64,000 bases of DNA from Talpa occidentalis (lineage: Eukaryota; Chordata; Mammalia; Eulipotyphla; Talpidae): contig NW_023601212.1 of NCBI RefSeq assembly GCF_014898055.3, positions 33,902,329-33,966,328 on the forward strand, written 5' to 3'. Under the pieces are notes generated by a model, which was not told the DNA's origin, made no database searches, and was given only the letters and a program-made list of their open reading frames with translations. How positions within the stretch are numbered: position 1 is the stretch's first letter; each line of letters begins with the position of its first letter. Positions 24,645 to 37,600 of the stretch are shown piece by piece. Position numbers and translations under genes: made by a program.

Positions 24645-27600
24645 TGCCTCTATTCTTTAGTCAAAATAATTATTACATCATAGTGATATGCTTTCTATAA
24701 CTGGTTATTCTTCTTTTGTTAGACATAACATGAGGATAGAAATACAAACTGCTTCAGGAAAATTCATGTCTAGGAGTTTGTAAAGGATCCTTAAAAAAAA
24801 TCAAAATGTTCATCTATACTAGTAAGTTGATTTTCAAAGAAAAAAATGTTGGGACTGGCATTACTGTCCTCTCAGTCTTTTAAATGACTTTATTGATCAT
24901 ATTATTTATAGAAGCCCCCAAAGAGTAAATACTGTATTTTACAAAAGAAAAATAATCAGTAAGGACAGACACTTAATAATTTTCCCCCAAAGTAAAACCT
25001 GAGTTGTGCCTCAAGAGTTGTATTTAGATTTGCCTAATTATAGAGAGCAACAGTAATGTTACCTAAATATGCCAGTAAGTCATATCTAGCAAAATTGAGT
25101 GATTAAATTCTACTCATTTAGACATTTTTATTTTGCTTTTAAATATAGAAACATTTAAAAACTGGTGATTTTTTTTTTGTTTCATTGCTCATTTGGTATA
25201 GGCTTTGTGTGTATGATTAGGTTCAAGATTGAATGTAGATAATTTGTTTTGTCTTCAACTCTCAAAAATTTAGTGGTTACTAGAGAGGGAGGGGAAGGAG
25301 GCTAGGAGGGCCATCAGCAGTGGGCACAAGACTTTTGGTGGTGGGTGAGGAAAGGCGTATACACAGAGGAAGGTGTACCCCCAATTTTGTATAGTTTTTT
25401 ATAAGTGGTAAATCAATAACATTTTATTAAATAAAAAATGCTGAAATATTTTTTTATTTATTAAATTAAAAAAAATGCCTGATATAGCTGGGCCTATATT
25501 AGGACCCATTCCTTACTATAGAAAGGGTATTTCTCTTTTCCCAGGACAGTAATGCCAATAAGTCATTTACCCTAGTTCTAGGGTTCAGAATTTAGAGGAA
25601 TATCTATTAATTTCCATAGAAAATGAGTTTCTGTGAAGTATAAATAATAGTTATTTTTTTGGTCATAAATGTTTGCAAATAATTCCAAGTTTAATTCTTC
25701 ACTTTATCTAAATTCTGTAAAATGAAAATTATGAAGATAATTGAGCACAATTTAAAATATAGGAGAAAATTATTCCAAATGTTCCTTTTTTCTCCCCCCC
25801 ACATTAAACTGGTCACTGTTTATCCTTTGTTGATTGCAAAATAAAGGGGTTCCTTATGAATTTTCTTTGCTGTTAACATTTTAGCTAAAAAGTTCAAATA
25901 GAAAAGTATTTTTTAAACATTTGTTGGCTGTGGAAGAAATTCAGATAAAATCTGTTTTATAAATCCAAGATAGAGCCTAGATAGAAATCATGTTGTTGGT
26001 AAGTCTTAGGGTTAGTATGTTTAGAAACTTCCTGAAATATACTCACATGTGTACTTTTCTAGAAAGATTTTTTTTCTAACACACATCAGATTTCCAAAGT
26101 GATGCATAATTCAGGAAATATTAAGAACAGCCAATGACTGATTAAATAAGTGTATGAGTAAAGGAAACTTTATCAGGAGACTAAAGTTCTTTCTATTCTG
26201 GTACTTCTGGCCCATGACTGTGGATCAGTCCCACAAATGATCTCATCCTAAATTTTCCCAAAATAATTAGGCTTATATTATTTCCAAAATTTTTACACTG
26301 AAAACTGGAAAAGGACATTAGTGGGGAAAACAGAAATCCAAACAAAGTCTGTAATTGAGTTAATAATGCATTTTTTTTTTTTTGTTTCAGCAAAGGTGCC
26401 AGGGTTATGTATTATGTTAGCATAGGGGAAACTGAGTAAATCATGTTGGCAAACTCACTGTATTAACTGGCAGCACTCCTATAAATCTAAGTCATTTCAA
26501 AGTGAAATATTTGAAAACTGACTCCACTTCTAATATGGCATGAGACTGAGAATCTATTTTTAACTAAGGTGACAGTGGATCTTCTATGCCATTACAGACC
26601 CACTGGATGTTTTAGAGCCTGGGAACAGCATTATCAAAGGAAAGTTGCTAGGCAGTGAGGTGCTGCAGGTAGTGCATGGGTGGCAGAAGAGAGTGAGGGC
26701 TAGTGGGAGACCAATGTGGTTCAGGTCTGAGCTGTGCCATGAGCAAGGACTGCTGTAGGGGTGGAGGGTGTGTACGAGTCTGAACACCTTAAATTGTTAC
26801 AGGCTGACGGCAAAAAAGCACAACCACTCCATGTTATGTTTCAACACTGGACTTGGAACGAACTGGAAAGCCATTTTAACTCACATTTAAAAGCAATGCC
26901 TCACAAACTTACTGTTAAAGTCCTTACATTCAGGTTTAGCACTAAATCAGAGTTCTAGATGAATTCCCCATCCTTCTTTTTTCTCATTTATTCACATTAC
27001 TTTTTAAAGGAAATGGAAAATTTTATATTATGTTGGATTGTTCATGTATTGTATCGGTATGTTAAGTAAATGGGTAATTTTAATTCTCTTCAGAACAAAG
27101 CAGTCTACTGTCCCCAAAACATGATCATGAATTTATTATGGGAATACATTTTAATAGGCAACAAGATTGGGTATGTTTGGAGAAGTCGTTTGCAAACCAG
27201 AAAATTGAAACTTGTCTTCTCTGTTGGTAGTCAGCTACTTTACTTTCTTTTATGCATAACACTTTGTGGAGAAATCTTTCAGTAGAAATCTGATTGTTCT
27301 CAATGCTGTGCTCAAGAATCCTTTTCATGGTTCAGATTAAAGTGCAAAAACCCTCATGCATTAGTCACATTAGTCACAGAATCACAATTGCTCTGTAAAC
27401 ACCTTTTATGATATTGGCCAACACAGCAGTATTTTTTCTCTGGTGGTCTCACTTGGGACGACCAGCCCGGCAAGTCTAAAACTAACGCTTTTCACCATGT
27501 GGCTTTATGTGACTCCCTATCTAAATAATTCTCAAGCTCTTCAAGATGTTAGAACCATAAATAATCTTTGATTTTGTTGTGGATAAAGATTTTGATCTAA

Positions 27601-27822
27601 TTTAATTATTTCAAAGACCAGAGCTTTTAAATGACGTTGCCTGAGCTACCCTTATGGGGACATCAGATTTACAGTTTACCACAACCTTTTCCCATGTCTC
27701 ATCCCTGTTTACTCCCTTCCCATAGTTTCTCCCCATGACTATTAGTATTTCTGAAAAGTAGCTCTTCAGGGGAAGTTGCAAGGAATGTTGATTACAAGAC
27801 ATTGTTAAAAAAGAGATATGTT
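24645..27822. other. GUCY1A2 intron without recognised elements
   Basis: AT-rich. No exon, RNA gene or recent repeat is visible. A G-rich patch at 25285-25345 is unassigned. Confidence 0.5.
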
Positions 27823-28100
27823 GGGCCTCCCCTGGTGGTGCAGACGGTGGTTGAGCACTGTGCTGTGCTGTCAGCAGCCTTTATAGCACTGGTTTGATCC
27901 CTGCTGGCTGGCAAGGGTCCCACATGTCGCGTGGCAGACCTCTCCTGTCTTGCCTGCTGCTCCCCTCAGCAGTGTATTTAGTCATTCTGCCTGTTCAGTT
28001 CCCCGCTCTGTCTCTGGTGAATCCTCTCACCCTCCCGCGCATCTGGCCTGTACTCCGGTTCTTGTATAAGTAAATAAATAAATCTTTAAAAAAATAAAAT
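27823..28100 (+). mobile_element. tRNA-derived SINE
   Basis: Head gggcctcccctggtggtgcag, a SINE body and a tail of aaat units. Imperfect flanking repeats agatatgtt and agataggtt. Confidence 0.92.
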
Positions 28101-31100
28101 AAAAGATAGGTTGAACTCTCAAAGAGAAGGAAAACAGTTTGCTCTTTCTGGTGCCTAAAGATTCTCATCCATTAAAAAAAAAGTGATCCATTTTCTTGTT
28201 TCCCTTTCATCTCTGTCTTTCACACAGAAAGGGTGGCATCATGATGAACTTGTTTTTAAGAAGAATTTTTATCAGAAAAGTGAAAAAAGTAAGGGAGTTT
28301 TTTAACTTATAAGAACTTATTAGAATTGTCTCTGTAAAGGCTTCAGCTAGATATAAAATTTTGGGATATTTTGAATTTTGATTCTCTTTAGCAGTTACAC
28401 TGTTAAGAGTCAAAATGGACGAAGTCCATGGGATAGAATCATTTTTAGGTACAGAGCATCTAAAACTCTAGGATTTAAGAGGTATTTGCTTTTCCATAAA
28501 TAGGGAATATGTATACTCCCTAGCAAGCCCCAGGAATGCAGACTACGGAATCCATAGTAAGCCTTTGCCATCAGTTCTTAACTGAGGGGACGAAGTTGGG
28601 GGAGGGTTGCAAAAAGGAATGAGCTGAGTGTCACAGTAGTGCCTCTCAAAGACTCAGCCTTATACTTTTAAGAGAACACATAGAGACCACCCCTTTTTTG
28701 AGAACTGATCCATTAACCTAAATTTCAAAACCCACAAATTAAATTCAAAGTATTTGTAACCTTAAAGTATATACAAATTTGGTGAGAATCTTCTTTTGCT
28801 CTATTTTCATAGTGAGCTAGATTCTTTCCTTATTTGGACAGGCATGTTACTTCCAGAGAATGAATCACTGAATTTCACGGGATTTCGGGCTGTCTAGCTG
28901 ACTCAGTAACTGTGGTTTCAGTGGGCCTATCTTCAAACTGCATCAGATCTTGGAGCAGTGAAGCATAAAGCAGAAATACAGAGCACAGCATCTTTTCTTC
29001 AACTCAGATGAAAAGAAGGTGGTGAACAGAGAAATTTCAAGAGTTACAGAACACTTTAAAAATAATAAGAAATCTCATTTTTATCTTCATTTTTCAAACT
29101 AGCATTCTTCTCCAGAACACAAAGTGTTCTAATGACATCATAATACAGTCCAAATGCATTTCTTAGCAAAAAGATAGTAGATGAATAATTAGCAACAGAA
29201 ATTTGCAATTTAATACAGCAGATTGAAAACCAGAATCTGTCTTATCTTTCTTAAAACAATAATGAAATGGTAGTAACTCTTATATGTAAATGTTATCCCA
29301 GCATATACATACACAGGATGAAAAAGGACCTAACAAGGGAAGAATAAGATGGAAATTCTGCAAGAGTAAACTCTCAGCTTATACAGCAAACAGCTTAGGT
29401 ATATGACCTGGTACAGAGAAGCAGCTACCACATTTACTCTAGTAGTAGCTAGAGAGAGGGGAACACTAAATAGAGGATTAAACTACAGGATCCAACATGT
29501 GCCCCAAAGTCATTTTAGGAAAAGCAGAAGTAGAAATCACCTAGATATATGCAAGGAATGATGAGCTTACAGTTAATGCAAAAGATAAAAAAAAATTATA
29601 GCTGGCAATCTTCCAATGACACCCCTAAAAATATAAAGTTGACCAGTTAGGCTAGCTCCTACCTCCGTACTAAGCAAAAGACTCAGAATATAGAATTGGA
29701 GAAAAGGATGTAAGAATAAAAGACCAGACTCTGACCTCAGCTTTATAGATGACCAAACTGTTCTTTCTTTATCTATGCCAATTGAAGAACGAGAGAACAA
29801 CATTAAACCTCAGGATAGAATGCCTGAAAGATCATTGTTAAAATTCAGTTCCTTTTTAAAAACTGAGTTTTGCATTTAGGTCATTTGCAGCCCAGTGTGA
29901 ATAAGTTCCAGGTTCTTTTCAAGGCAGTAAATAGGACAGAACACAAATCGTGGTAAAAGTGGAAAAATGGGAAAGTAAACAACAGCCAAGTGAGTTAAGG
30001 GAGCAGCCCTGTGAGCCTCCCTGCTCACAGCTTTGCTGACATGTGTGGGGGGCCACAAGTTGACCCAAAGTAGCATGTCTTTTTACTTCCAATGAAAATT
30101 GAAGCAATTTGTTAAAAAAAAAATCTGTGGAGAGGAGGAAGGGTGGTAGCAGGTAAACTAGGATTTGTGTGACTTTCCTAAATGCTTAGTAACCATCTTG
30201 TTAAAACTCCCAGGTTGTATAGCTATCAGGTGGGGCTTATTTTAGATTTATGCAGAATCTAAGCTATCATTTAAGTCCTGAGTTACTGAAGAAAGGGATT
30301 ATTAGAGCCAGCCCAGGGAGTTGGACTTAATAAAGCATTTCAGAGGGGATCAGTGGTTCGGGGGTGATCAGTGCCTAAATTCATAATTCCCGTATACACA
30401 TTTGATCATTAATTTGGCACCATAACTCATCATCACCAGGCATGCTATGTTAGATGAGTCTCCCGACATCCTGCCCAAACCCAGCCGTAAATCATTCAAA
30501 ATGTACTGCTGGAAATCATCTGCATATTGTGCAACAGAATTCATATATAAAGGCCACTAAATCTAGGATATCAAGGAGCTTGGATCATTGTATCCTATGT
30601 GTTCTCTTATTTTTATTATTGACATTTAAAACTCTACTGACATCAAAATTTTTACTTGTAAATGAATAAAACCTCATAACAGCTGTGTCTCTGTGGTTTT
30701 TAGCATGGTATATATGAGATGTGTTTAAAATATCTAGAGATCAATTCATTGTGAAGCGTTTCCTCCCAGCCAAAGTGTGGTAAATTATTTAAAAGCCCTG
30801 GCATCCAAAGCAGCTTGCACACTCTGCTTTCATTCATTTACAATGCTTTCAGAGATAAACCCAAATTTTAATTTTTACTGTCAAAAATCTTAATTATGGC
30901 AAAATGTAAACACTCTGGTGAAGCAAGCAAACCCTGCAAGAGTGAAATTAGAGTACTTAAAGTACGGGGAGAGAGGAATGAAGCTCATGGTGATTTCTTA
31001 TTTGTTGATTATAAGGCTTTAAGGAAATGTGTTGGAATCAGTTTATGGCTGTATTTTAAACTTAATTGCTCTGATTCTTGACTTTTGTACTACAGTTATC

Positions 31101-31555
31101 ATTGTTCCCTTTTCCATACAGATTTTCTTCCTTTGGATTGTATCACATATGTTTTGTATTACTAATTTGCTTTTATGAGAAATTCTTGCCTTTTAATTTT
31201 TGTATTAACTTTTTCTGTACATTTCCATTTACTCTTCATCCAGAGGGCTATATTAGCATGCCAAAAGCACTCAATAATGTTTGATCGATACCTACTTGTG
31301 GCACATTTATGGCTATTTCTGAGATAAGCAGAATCATAAATTGAAATCTTACCTACCATCTGTTCTGACTTCATGGTGGTATGAAACTAGATATAAACTA
31401 GAAAATACCCAAACATGAGGAAACTAAGCAAAATGCTTCTGAATAACTTCATCAACACAGAAATCAAAGGAGAAATAAATATTCTGGAAATCAACCAAAA
31501 TTAAGAGACAAGCCACAGGATCCTATGGCATGCAACAAAAACAGTATGATGTTCG
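28101..31555. other. GUCY1A2 intron without recognised elements
   Basis: No exon or recent repeat is recognised. The short ORFs have no coding signature. Confidence 0.5.
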
Positions 31556-32026
31556 TGCCCTTATAAGCCCACATAAATAAGAACCTTCTCAAATAACCTA
31601 ATCCAAAGCACTTTACATATTCAACACAATACCTATTAAAATTCTTTGAGAAAAATCTCTCAAAGAAATAATATAAACGATTCTAAAATTTGTAAAGGGC
31701 CACAAAATATTGAGTAGACCAAGAAATTTTGAGAGACAATAAGACTATTAGGATATCACGATGCCCCCTGATTTCAAAAAAAGCTGTAGTAATCAAAATA
31801 GTAGGCTCTGAAATAAAACAAAAACTGACCAATGGAATAGAATTGAGAGCCCAGAAATAAACCCACATATGCATGGAAAATTGATCTATGAGAAAGGAGT
31901 CGAGAGCATATCAGAGTAAGGAAAGCTCTTCAATAAAAGGTATTGGGTTACTTAACTCTACACAAAACTTCAAAATGGATGAAAGACTTGAATAGAAGAC
32001 CTGAAGCCATAAAGTTCATATAAGCC
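31556..32026 (+). mobile_element. old L1 ORF2 fragment, sense, next to the last exon
   Basis: ORF2-like blocks in sense: ttcaacacaatacctattaaa, ctgaccaatggaatagaat, gaaataaacccacatatgc and gacctgaagccataaag. The frame is broken throughout. It ends about 70 bp before the acceptor of the last GUCY1A2 exon. Confidence 0.8.
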
Positions 32027-32094
32027 TTTACATTTTTTGTACATTTAGTCTCATTTCCCCTCTCTTTCTGATCCACATTATATTTTCCTTTTAG

Positions 32095-32302
32095 ATTGTT
32101 AAAGCGGGAAGAAAGTTTCACATTCATTCCTCGGTCCCGTGAAGAGCTTCCAGACAACTTTCCAAAAGAAATCCCTGGAATCTGCTATTTCCTGGAGGTA
32201 AGGACTGGTCCAAAGCAGCCCAAGCCTTCCCTTTCATCATCCAGAATAAAAAAGGTTTCCTACAACATCGGCACCATGTTCCTCCGGGAGACAAGCCTCT
32301 GA
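32095..32302 (+). CDS. GUCY1A2: GUCY1A2 last coding exon (C-terminus and stop)
   Basis: The first base completes the Gln codon split by the 18.2-kb intron. It is followed by 68 codons starting LLKREESFTFIPRSREELPD and ending MFLRETSL, then TGA at 32300-32302. The acceptor is a pyrimidine-rich stretch ending ccttttag at 32094. The segment closes the cyclase domain (GICYFLEV) and adds the alpha-2-specific tail. The last residues ETSL fit a class I PDZ ligand (Ser/Thr at -2, hydrophobic at 0). Work on alpha-2 showed that this tail binds PSD-95-type scaffolds and places the alpha-2/beta-1 enzyme at synapses. A donor-like GAG|GTAAGG lies inside the exon at 32197/32198 in phase 0 (see findings). 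An old L1 fragment ends about 70 bp upstream. Confidence 0.96.
32195..32203 (+). promoter_or_regulatory. cryptic 5' splice site inside the last coding exon
   Basis: The bases GAG|GTAAGG match the mammalian donor consensus well (G at -1, GTAAG at +1 to +5). The cut would fall after codon 34 of the exon, exactly between codons (Leu-Glu|Val-Arg). The same bases encode protein, so the match may be coincidental. It matters only together with the acceptor at 45166. Confidence 0.35.
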
Positions 32303-35026
32303 GACCTGCTGCAGATCAAAGACTTCTCCTAAAAGCACAAGCCCAGAGCCTGGGTCACGGCAGGAGAGTGCAAAGAGATTCTCTTTCACTGCTTTGTTGT
32401 GACAAGTGGTGGAATTTCTGTGTTCTGTCAGGCAATAATCCTAGCAAAAGGTGGGCGAGGATACCAATAGAACAGCGGAGGGCATGGGGAACTAAGGTGT
32501 GTCCATCCATGTGAGTGTTGCTGGTCATATATATATATTTTAATTACTGCTATGGGCCCCCTTTCAAAACTAACCACTAAATAGATTCTATGTTTTGATG
32601 TTTGTCACACATACAGTTACATTTCCCTGTATATATGTATCACTTTTGAGACAGTTTTGATTCTCTATTCCCACATTTAGTGAGTTGGTATGTGAGGAAT
32701 ATTTTCTAATTTTGTTTTTCTGAACAGACATTTCATACATATATCATGGCCGTGTGGTAAACTTCCCAGCAGGAAGAACTGTAACTCAGCAAAATATTTT
32801 AGGGATATTACCTATTTTTATACATATCTCTTCTAGATAATTACATTTCACACACCACTATTAGATTTTCGGAATCTGCTACTGTATAGTTGGTATATTA
32901 TGTAACGCTAACCTATTAATCTAATATATGTGTGTCTGCTTAGTAAATATATCTTTTCGATTTTATTAATATAGCATGGAATACAGAGGGAATGGGATTT
33001 CCTAATAGCAGATATGCCTGTAACTAAGATTAAGGAAAGATCTTTGTGTCATCTTCTAACAAATATTAGTGCATATCAAATGAAATGCTCTGCTCCTTTG
33101 GACCCTTTTGAACTGAGCACTTATAGGTGTAGTTTTGGCCACATGCTAAACTGCATTCTAATAAACAGCATCTACCAAATGACAGGTTAGTAATATCTCC
33201 CCTTTCCATGCCCCCATGGCTGTCTCCTAAGGACTAACTAGCACTCGGGAGCAGACAATGCTGGCATTAGGCAGAAAGAGGTAAAGAACACTTTCCCAGG
33301 AAGGATGTTTATTCTTGTATAATTAAAAGGAAAAACCTTCATGCACACTGAAGTAGGTCTAACCTTCAGACCTAGTCATCACCATAGTTACAGATAGGCT
33401 TTCATCGCATGTTGTGCTAAAATGAAGACCTGCTCCTGACTAACACTGCATGAAAATATTATTACAGACTTACCCTGAAATTAGGAGCACAGTGCATCGA
33501 GAGTTTTCTGATTTTGGAACAAATATAAAACGAAGTTTCCATTGAGGCCATTGAATCGGAAGCATTTGTTGCCTTGAAATCGTGAGGTGGCCCTTTTCTG
33601 CTCCAATTTATAGTCAGTCTATTCATTGCTTGCTTATGTCTACTGAAGGCAATATGGTTCTTTTTCTGGTCAGAGATTTTTGCTGTGTTACGATGTGGTC
33701 ATTTGCATAATTCTACTGGCCGATGTCGCCTGAGGCTTAATTTGTGTTTTCAAGTTCTCTAAGTGTGTGACTAGAAAACATTTACAGATCTGCAAAGTGT
33801 TTGTCATATGGTGATGACTCCCTCTGTCCTCTCCCTGAGGCAACGCTCTGCATATGGAGGAGAGAGGACGTGGACCCTGACAGCTCCAAATTCCTACCTG
33901 CCTCTCTCTTCCTGAGTCTACATCTCTGTTTTTTCACCACACACAGAATGAGAAGACCAGGGTGCTTAGGTGGGGGGCTTGCAGGCTGAGGACAGGGAAT
34001 AATGACACACAAAGGAATCTTTTCGTGAAAGTGGGAGATTAACCCACTTCCTTCACAAGGGGACACAGGGGAGTCTTACAGTCAGTGTGGACAGAACAGG
34101 CCAGAAGCAACTCAATTCTCATGCCGAGAATAAGAAAGGCTTTTAATGTGCTGATGGCCTCTTTCAAGCAGGGTATGTGGGGAGAGAACGAAGTGCACTG
34201 AAATTGTTGTTACCTGACAGTACCTTGAGCTTAAATGATACAGTATATCAAATATTTTGGTGGTAAAAATGTGTTTTATAGCATAAGCTGAAAGGGACTT
34301 GAAGGACTCATCCAGTCTTTCTCTGCTTTTTGTAAAATTTTGTCTAAGCAATTGTAATCATATGGTTATTTGCTCTATACTTAAGAATATATATGGGAAG
34401 CATATTGTAAAAGTATCATTGAAAATCCACATCAGTATCTGGTAGTTGGTAATAGGACACAAAATAAGAATTGTATATACATTCAATTTGTCAGAAGAAT
34501 CACAAACTCTCAGATTACATGATTTTACACAGAAAAGAAGTAACCACTTTTACATACAGGTATCATGATGAGGAACATGTCAGAGATCAGATAGGATGTG
34601 AGCTGCTTCTGTCCAACAACATAGGAGGCAGTCTCTCCTCTGTACCATTAGCCAACCCAGTATAGTTGATTATTACAGTTATTCTGTTGCTATATTTGTT
34701 TGCAAGGTACTGTATAAAATAGCTATTATTCTAGCTGCAGCATAGAATTTAGCAGCTATGGAAAAGCACTGTATTTTTATTTGTCCCAAATAGTCTCGCT
34801 ATCTTCTACTGGAATTGTGACTCCAAGTGTGGGTGGTAGCTGGGATCTCATTTGATGAATATCTATATGGTATTTTTACTTCCAGTTATAGATATCATAT
34901 ATTCTATATTCTAATGGATGTCCCATTAGATACCAAATGGTATTAAAATTGGGAAAATGATTTTAACCCACTCTACAAGGGATACTCCAATTGGCACATA
35001 TAGCTCCTCTGTCTTAATGTTCTTTT

Positions 35027-35312
35027 TTTTTTTTTTTTTTTTAAAGATTTATTTTTATTTATTTATACAAGCACTGGGTACAGTCAGAAGCGCGGGAGAG
35101 TGAGAGAATTCACCAGAGCCAGAGGGGGGGAGCAGAGCAGGCAGAATGACCAAAGTACACTGCTGAGGGGAGCAGCGGGCGGCAGGAGAGGTCTGCACGC
35201 CATGTGGGACCCTCCTCCGGTGGCCGGGGAGCAGCCGGGAACGAACCGGCACTTCAGAGGCTGCGGGCAGCTTCGCAACCCAGCGCTCAACCGCTGCGCC
35301 ACCTGGGAGGCC
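35027..35312 (-). mobile_element. tRNA-derived SINE inside the probable 3' UTR
   Basis: Flanked by a perfect 18-bp repeat, ctgtcttaatgttctttt (35009-35026 and 35313-35330), so it is a recent arrival. It is antisense to GUCY1A2. It carries a long poly(T) at its left end and the tRNA-like head (gcgccacctgggaggcc) at its right end. Confidence 0.96.
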
Positions 35313-37444
35313 CTGTCTTAATGTTCTTTTAAGCAGCTACTCTGAAGTTGCTTTTTTACTACCTGTCAGTACCAAAGCTGCCCATTGGCATCGACATCAT
35401 TTTGATGGACACAATGTCACCATTTGCAAATACATCCATTCCCTCTCTAGACATACCCCAAAACACACTACTGTCATGTGCTCGTGAGACTGATGTGCTG
35501 TCTTCTGTGCTAATGAAGCCTCTTGTGAACCTTAATCACTACACCTCATGGTATAGCAGAAAGAACAACACTCAGTGCCTGGAGAACATAGTGCCTGGGG
35601 TCTGTCGACAGTGCAGTGTGGTGTGAAGGGAGAAGGAAGATAGGGTTTCTAAGTAACAGTACCCAACTCTGTTTAAACCCACCTCAAGCTCATCTCTTCT
35701 TTTAGGCTCTAACTTTTTTGGGCTTTCCTTTTGGTCCCTGGGTCTGTGGAGCCCAGTGAGCTGGGGCCGGTGGAGACTCTGACACTGGTCAGTGGCTCTG
35801 TAGTCCAGACTGCACAAGTGAGCTCTCACAGTCTACACTGTTCCTCCCATGAGTGACAGTGGCATTAGGAACAGCATGTTTGAGTGTGTGTCCACATGGG
35901 TGTCCCTCCAGAAAAAAAAAACAGGAAAGTAGGACAGCAGCATGAAATCTCACTCACAACTCTAGCAAGGCTTTTCATTTTGCAAATTCCTCCATTGAGT
36001 TCCAGCAATGAAGCAAAATTAAACTGTCAGAGACAAAAGGTAAAGCACAGGGAATTTGGAAAACCACCAGTCTCAGTATATTTTGCAGAATCCTGTTGTT
36101 ATTAATTGAAAGAGTGTATTTGAGGTTGTCAGGTATAAGAAGGAACTTAAGATTATGACCTTCATTAAGATAAATTTGATGTTGTAGATCACAGGACAAG
36201 GAATAAAACTTCTCCATGTAGGGTTCTGCCTTGTCCTGCCTTTTGAGCTCTACTTCATTCATGCCCAGACCTGCTTTTCCTCCACACTCACTGGAAACCA
36301 CCTCAGCCCCTCAAGCTTGGTACCACCAAACATCATCCCCTCTGTGCCTCTGAGGGGGTGGCCACAGAAAGAGTTGCTGATGCCTACTTCAGGCAGTTAG
36401 GAAGACCCACACCTTTCCAGGCCCTGGTAACAAGTGCACTTCTGCAGTGGACTAACCATTCTCTATTGTGCAGGGGGCATTGCTGACACAGACAGTTTCT
36501 CCCACCACCTTTTCTTCAAAATACACTCTGACTCTAGACACTAGGTGCAACCTCATTGAACTTTCCTTCTAAACCAATTATGTGTGATGGAACCGGCTTT
36601 GGGGTAGCACCAGATGCCTTTCAGTCAATGATATCTAGAAACATCAGTCCAGAGACCCAGCATTAGATCAGAGTCTGGGTATTCCTATTATTAGATTATG
36701 TCTGAACTACAAAAAATTGTCATTTCAGAGACTTCTGTGGCATATCTTATAAGAAAAAGCCTGAAAAACATGATGCATGAGACTGAATTATTAAAATTTA
36801 ATATATTCCAGTCCAAATGATGATTCTATATGGGTAGCTCTTGATTTGAATATACTTAACTCACAACCGGCTGATTTAACACACACATAAATTGTGTTAA
36901 CATGACTGAACATTTTATGGTTAAGTGAATAAATTGACCCCAGCTGTGGACTCAACTTCAGGATCCTTGTGGTGAATAAAGAATAGAGATTATATAAAGA
37001 TTAACATAAACCCTGACAGAGTATACTAAGATAGTGTGCAAAATTCCTTCCTCACACTTGATTCAAATAATTGAAATCTAAGTAGTAGTACTGTCCTCTA
37101 CCTTTCTGTTACCTTTCTTCTTCTTCCTTTCATTAGGGGGGGAAAAGCCATCTGTACATTTATTATACTGGGAGAATCACAACCATTTGCAATCTTATGT
37201 TGTAAAATAGTTTAATTTTACAGTGTCTTGAATGTTCTTAGTTGGTATGCGTATGTTTGTTGAACGTAGATGTTCCAGTGGCATTTTGGAAGGACTTGGG
37301 ATGTAGCAAAATGATGTAGCAAAATGATGTTTGTATCTTTATTTCTAATATGTCATGACTAGACCACAATTTTAGTCAAGTGCCTAGTGGCTATATGGTC
37401 TTTACTGAGCTGTGACCCTGCTCATCAACTCATCAGCTTGGCTT

Positions 37445-37600
37445 TGTAAGAATTACCTAGGCAACTTTTAGGCATACAAATTACTGGGCTTTGCATGCCT
37501 GGATTTGGATTCAGTAGGTCTCAGGAGAAGCCCAGAGATCTGTATTTAGAAAATCACTCTAGGTACTAACATCCACTCAGATTTGAGAAACATTGGAGTA
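37445..37600 (+). mobile_element. MER5A-like hAT DNA-transposon remnant
   Basis: The blocks tggattcagtaggtctcagg, cagagatctgtatttag and gatttgagaaacattgga follow the MER5A pattern. Confidence 0.6.

Noticed and set aside
35348..35626. 92-codon + strand frame
   Set aside because: Inside the probable GUCY1A2 3' UTR, with no similarity I recognise and no start context of note.
37303..37331. Short tandem unit gatgtagcaaaat repeated twice
   Set aside because: Too short to separate from chance replication slippage. No array, so not CRISPR-like or satellite.
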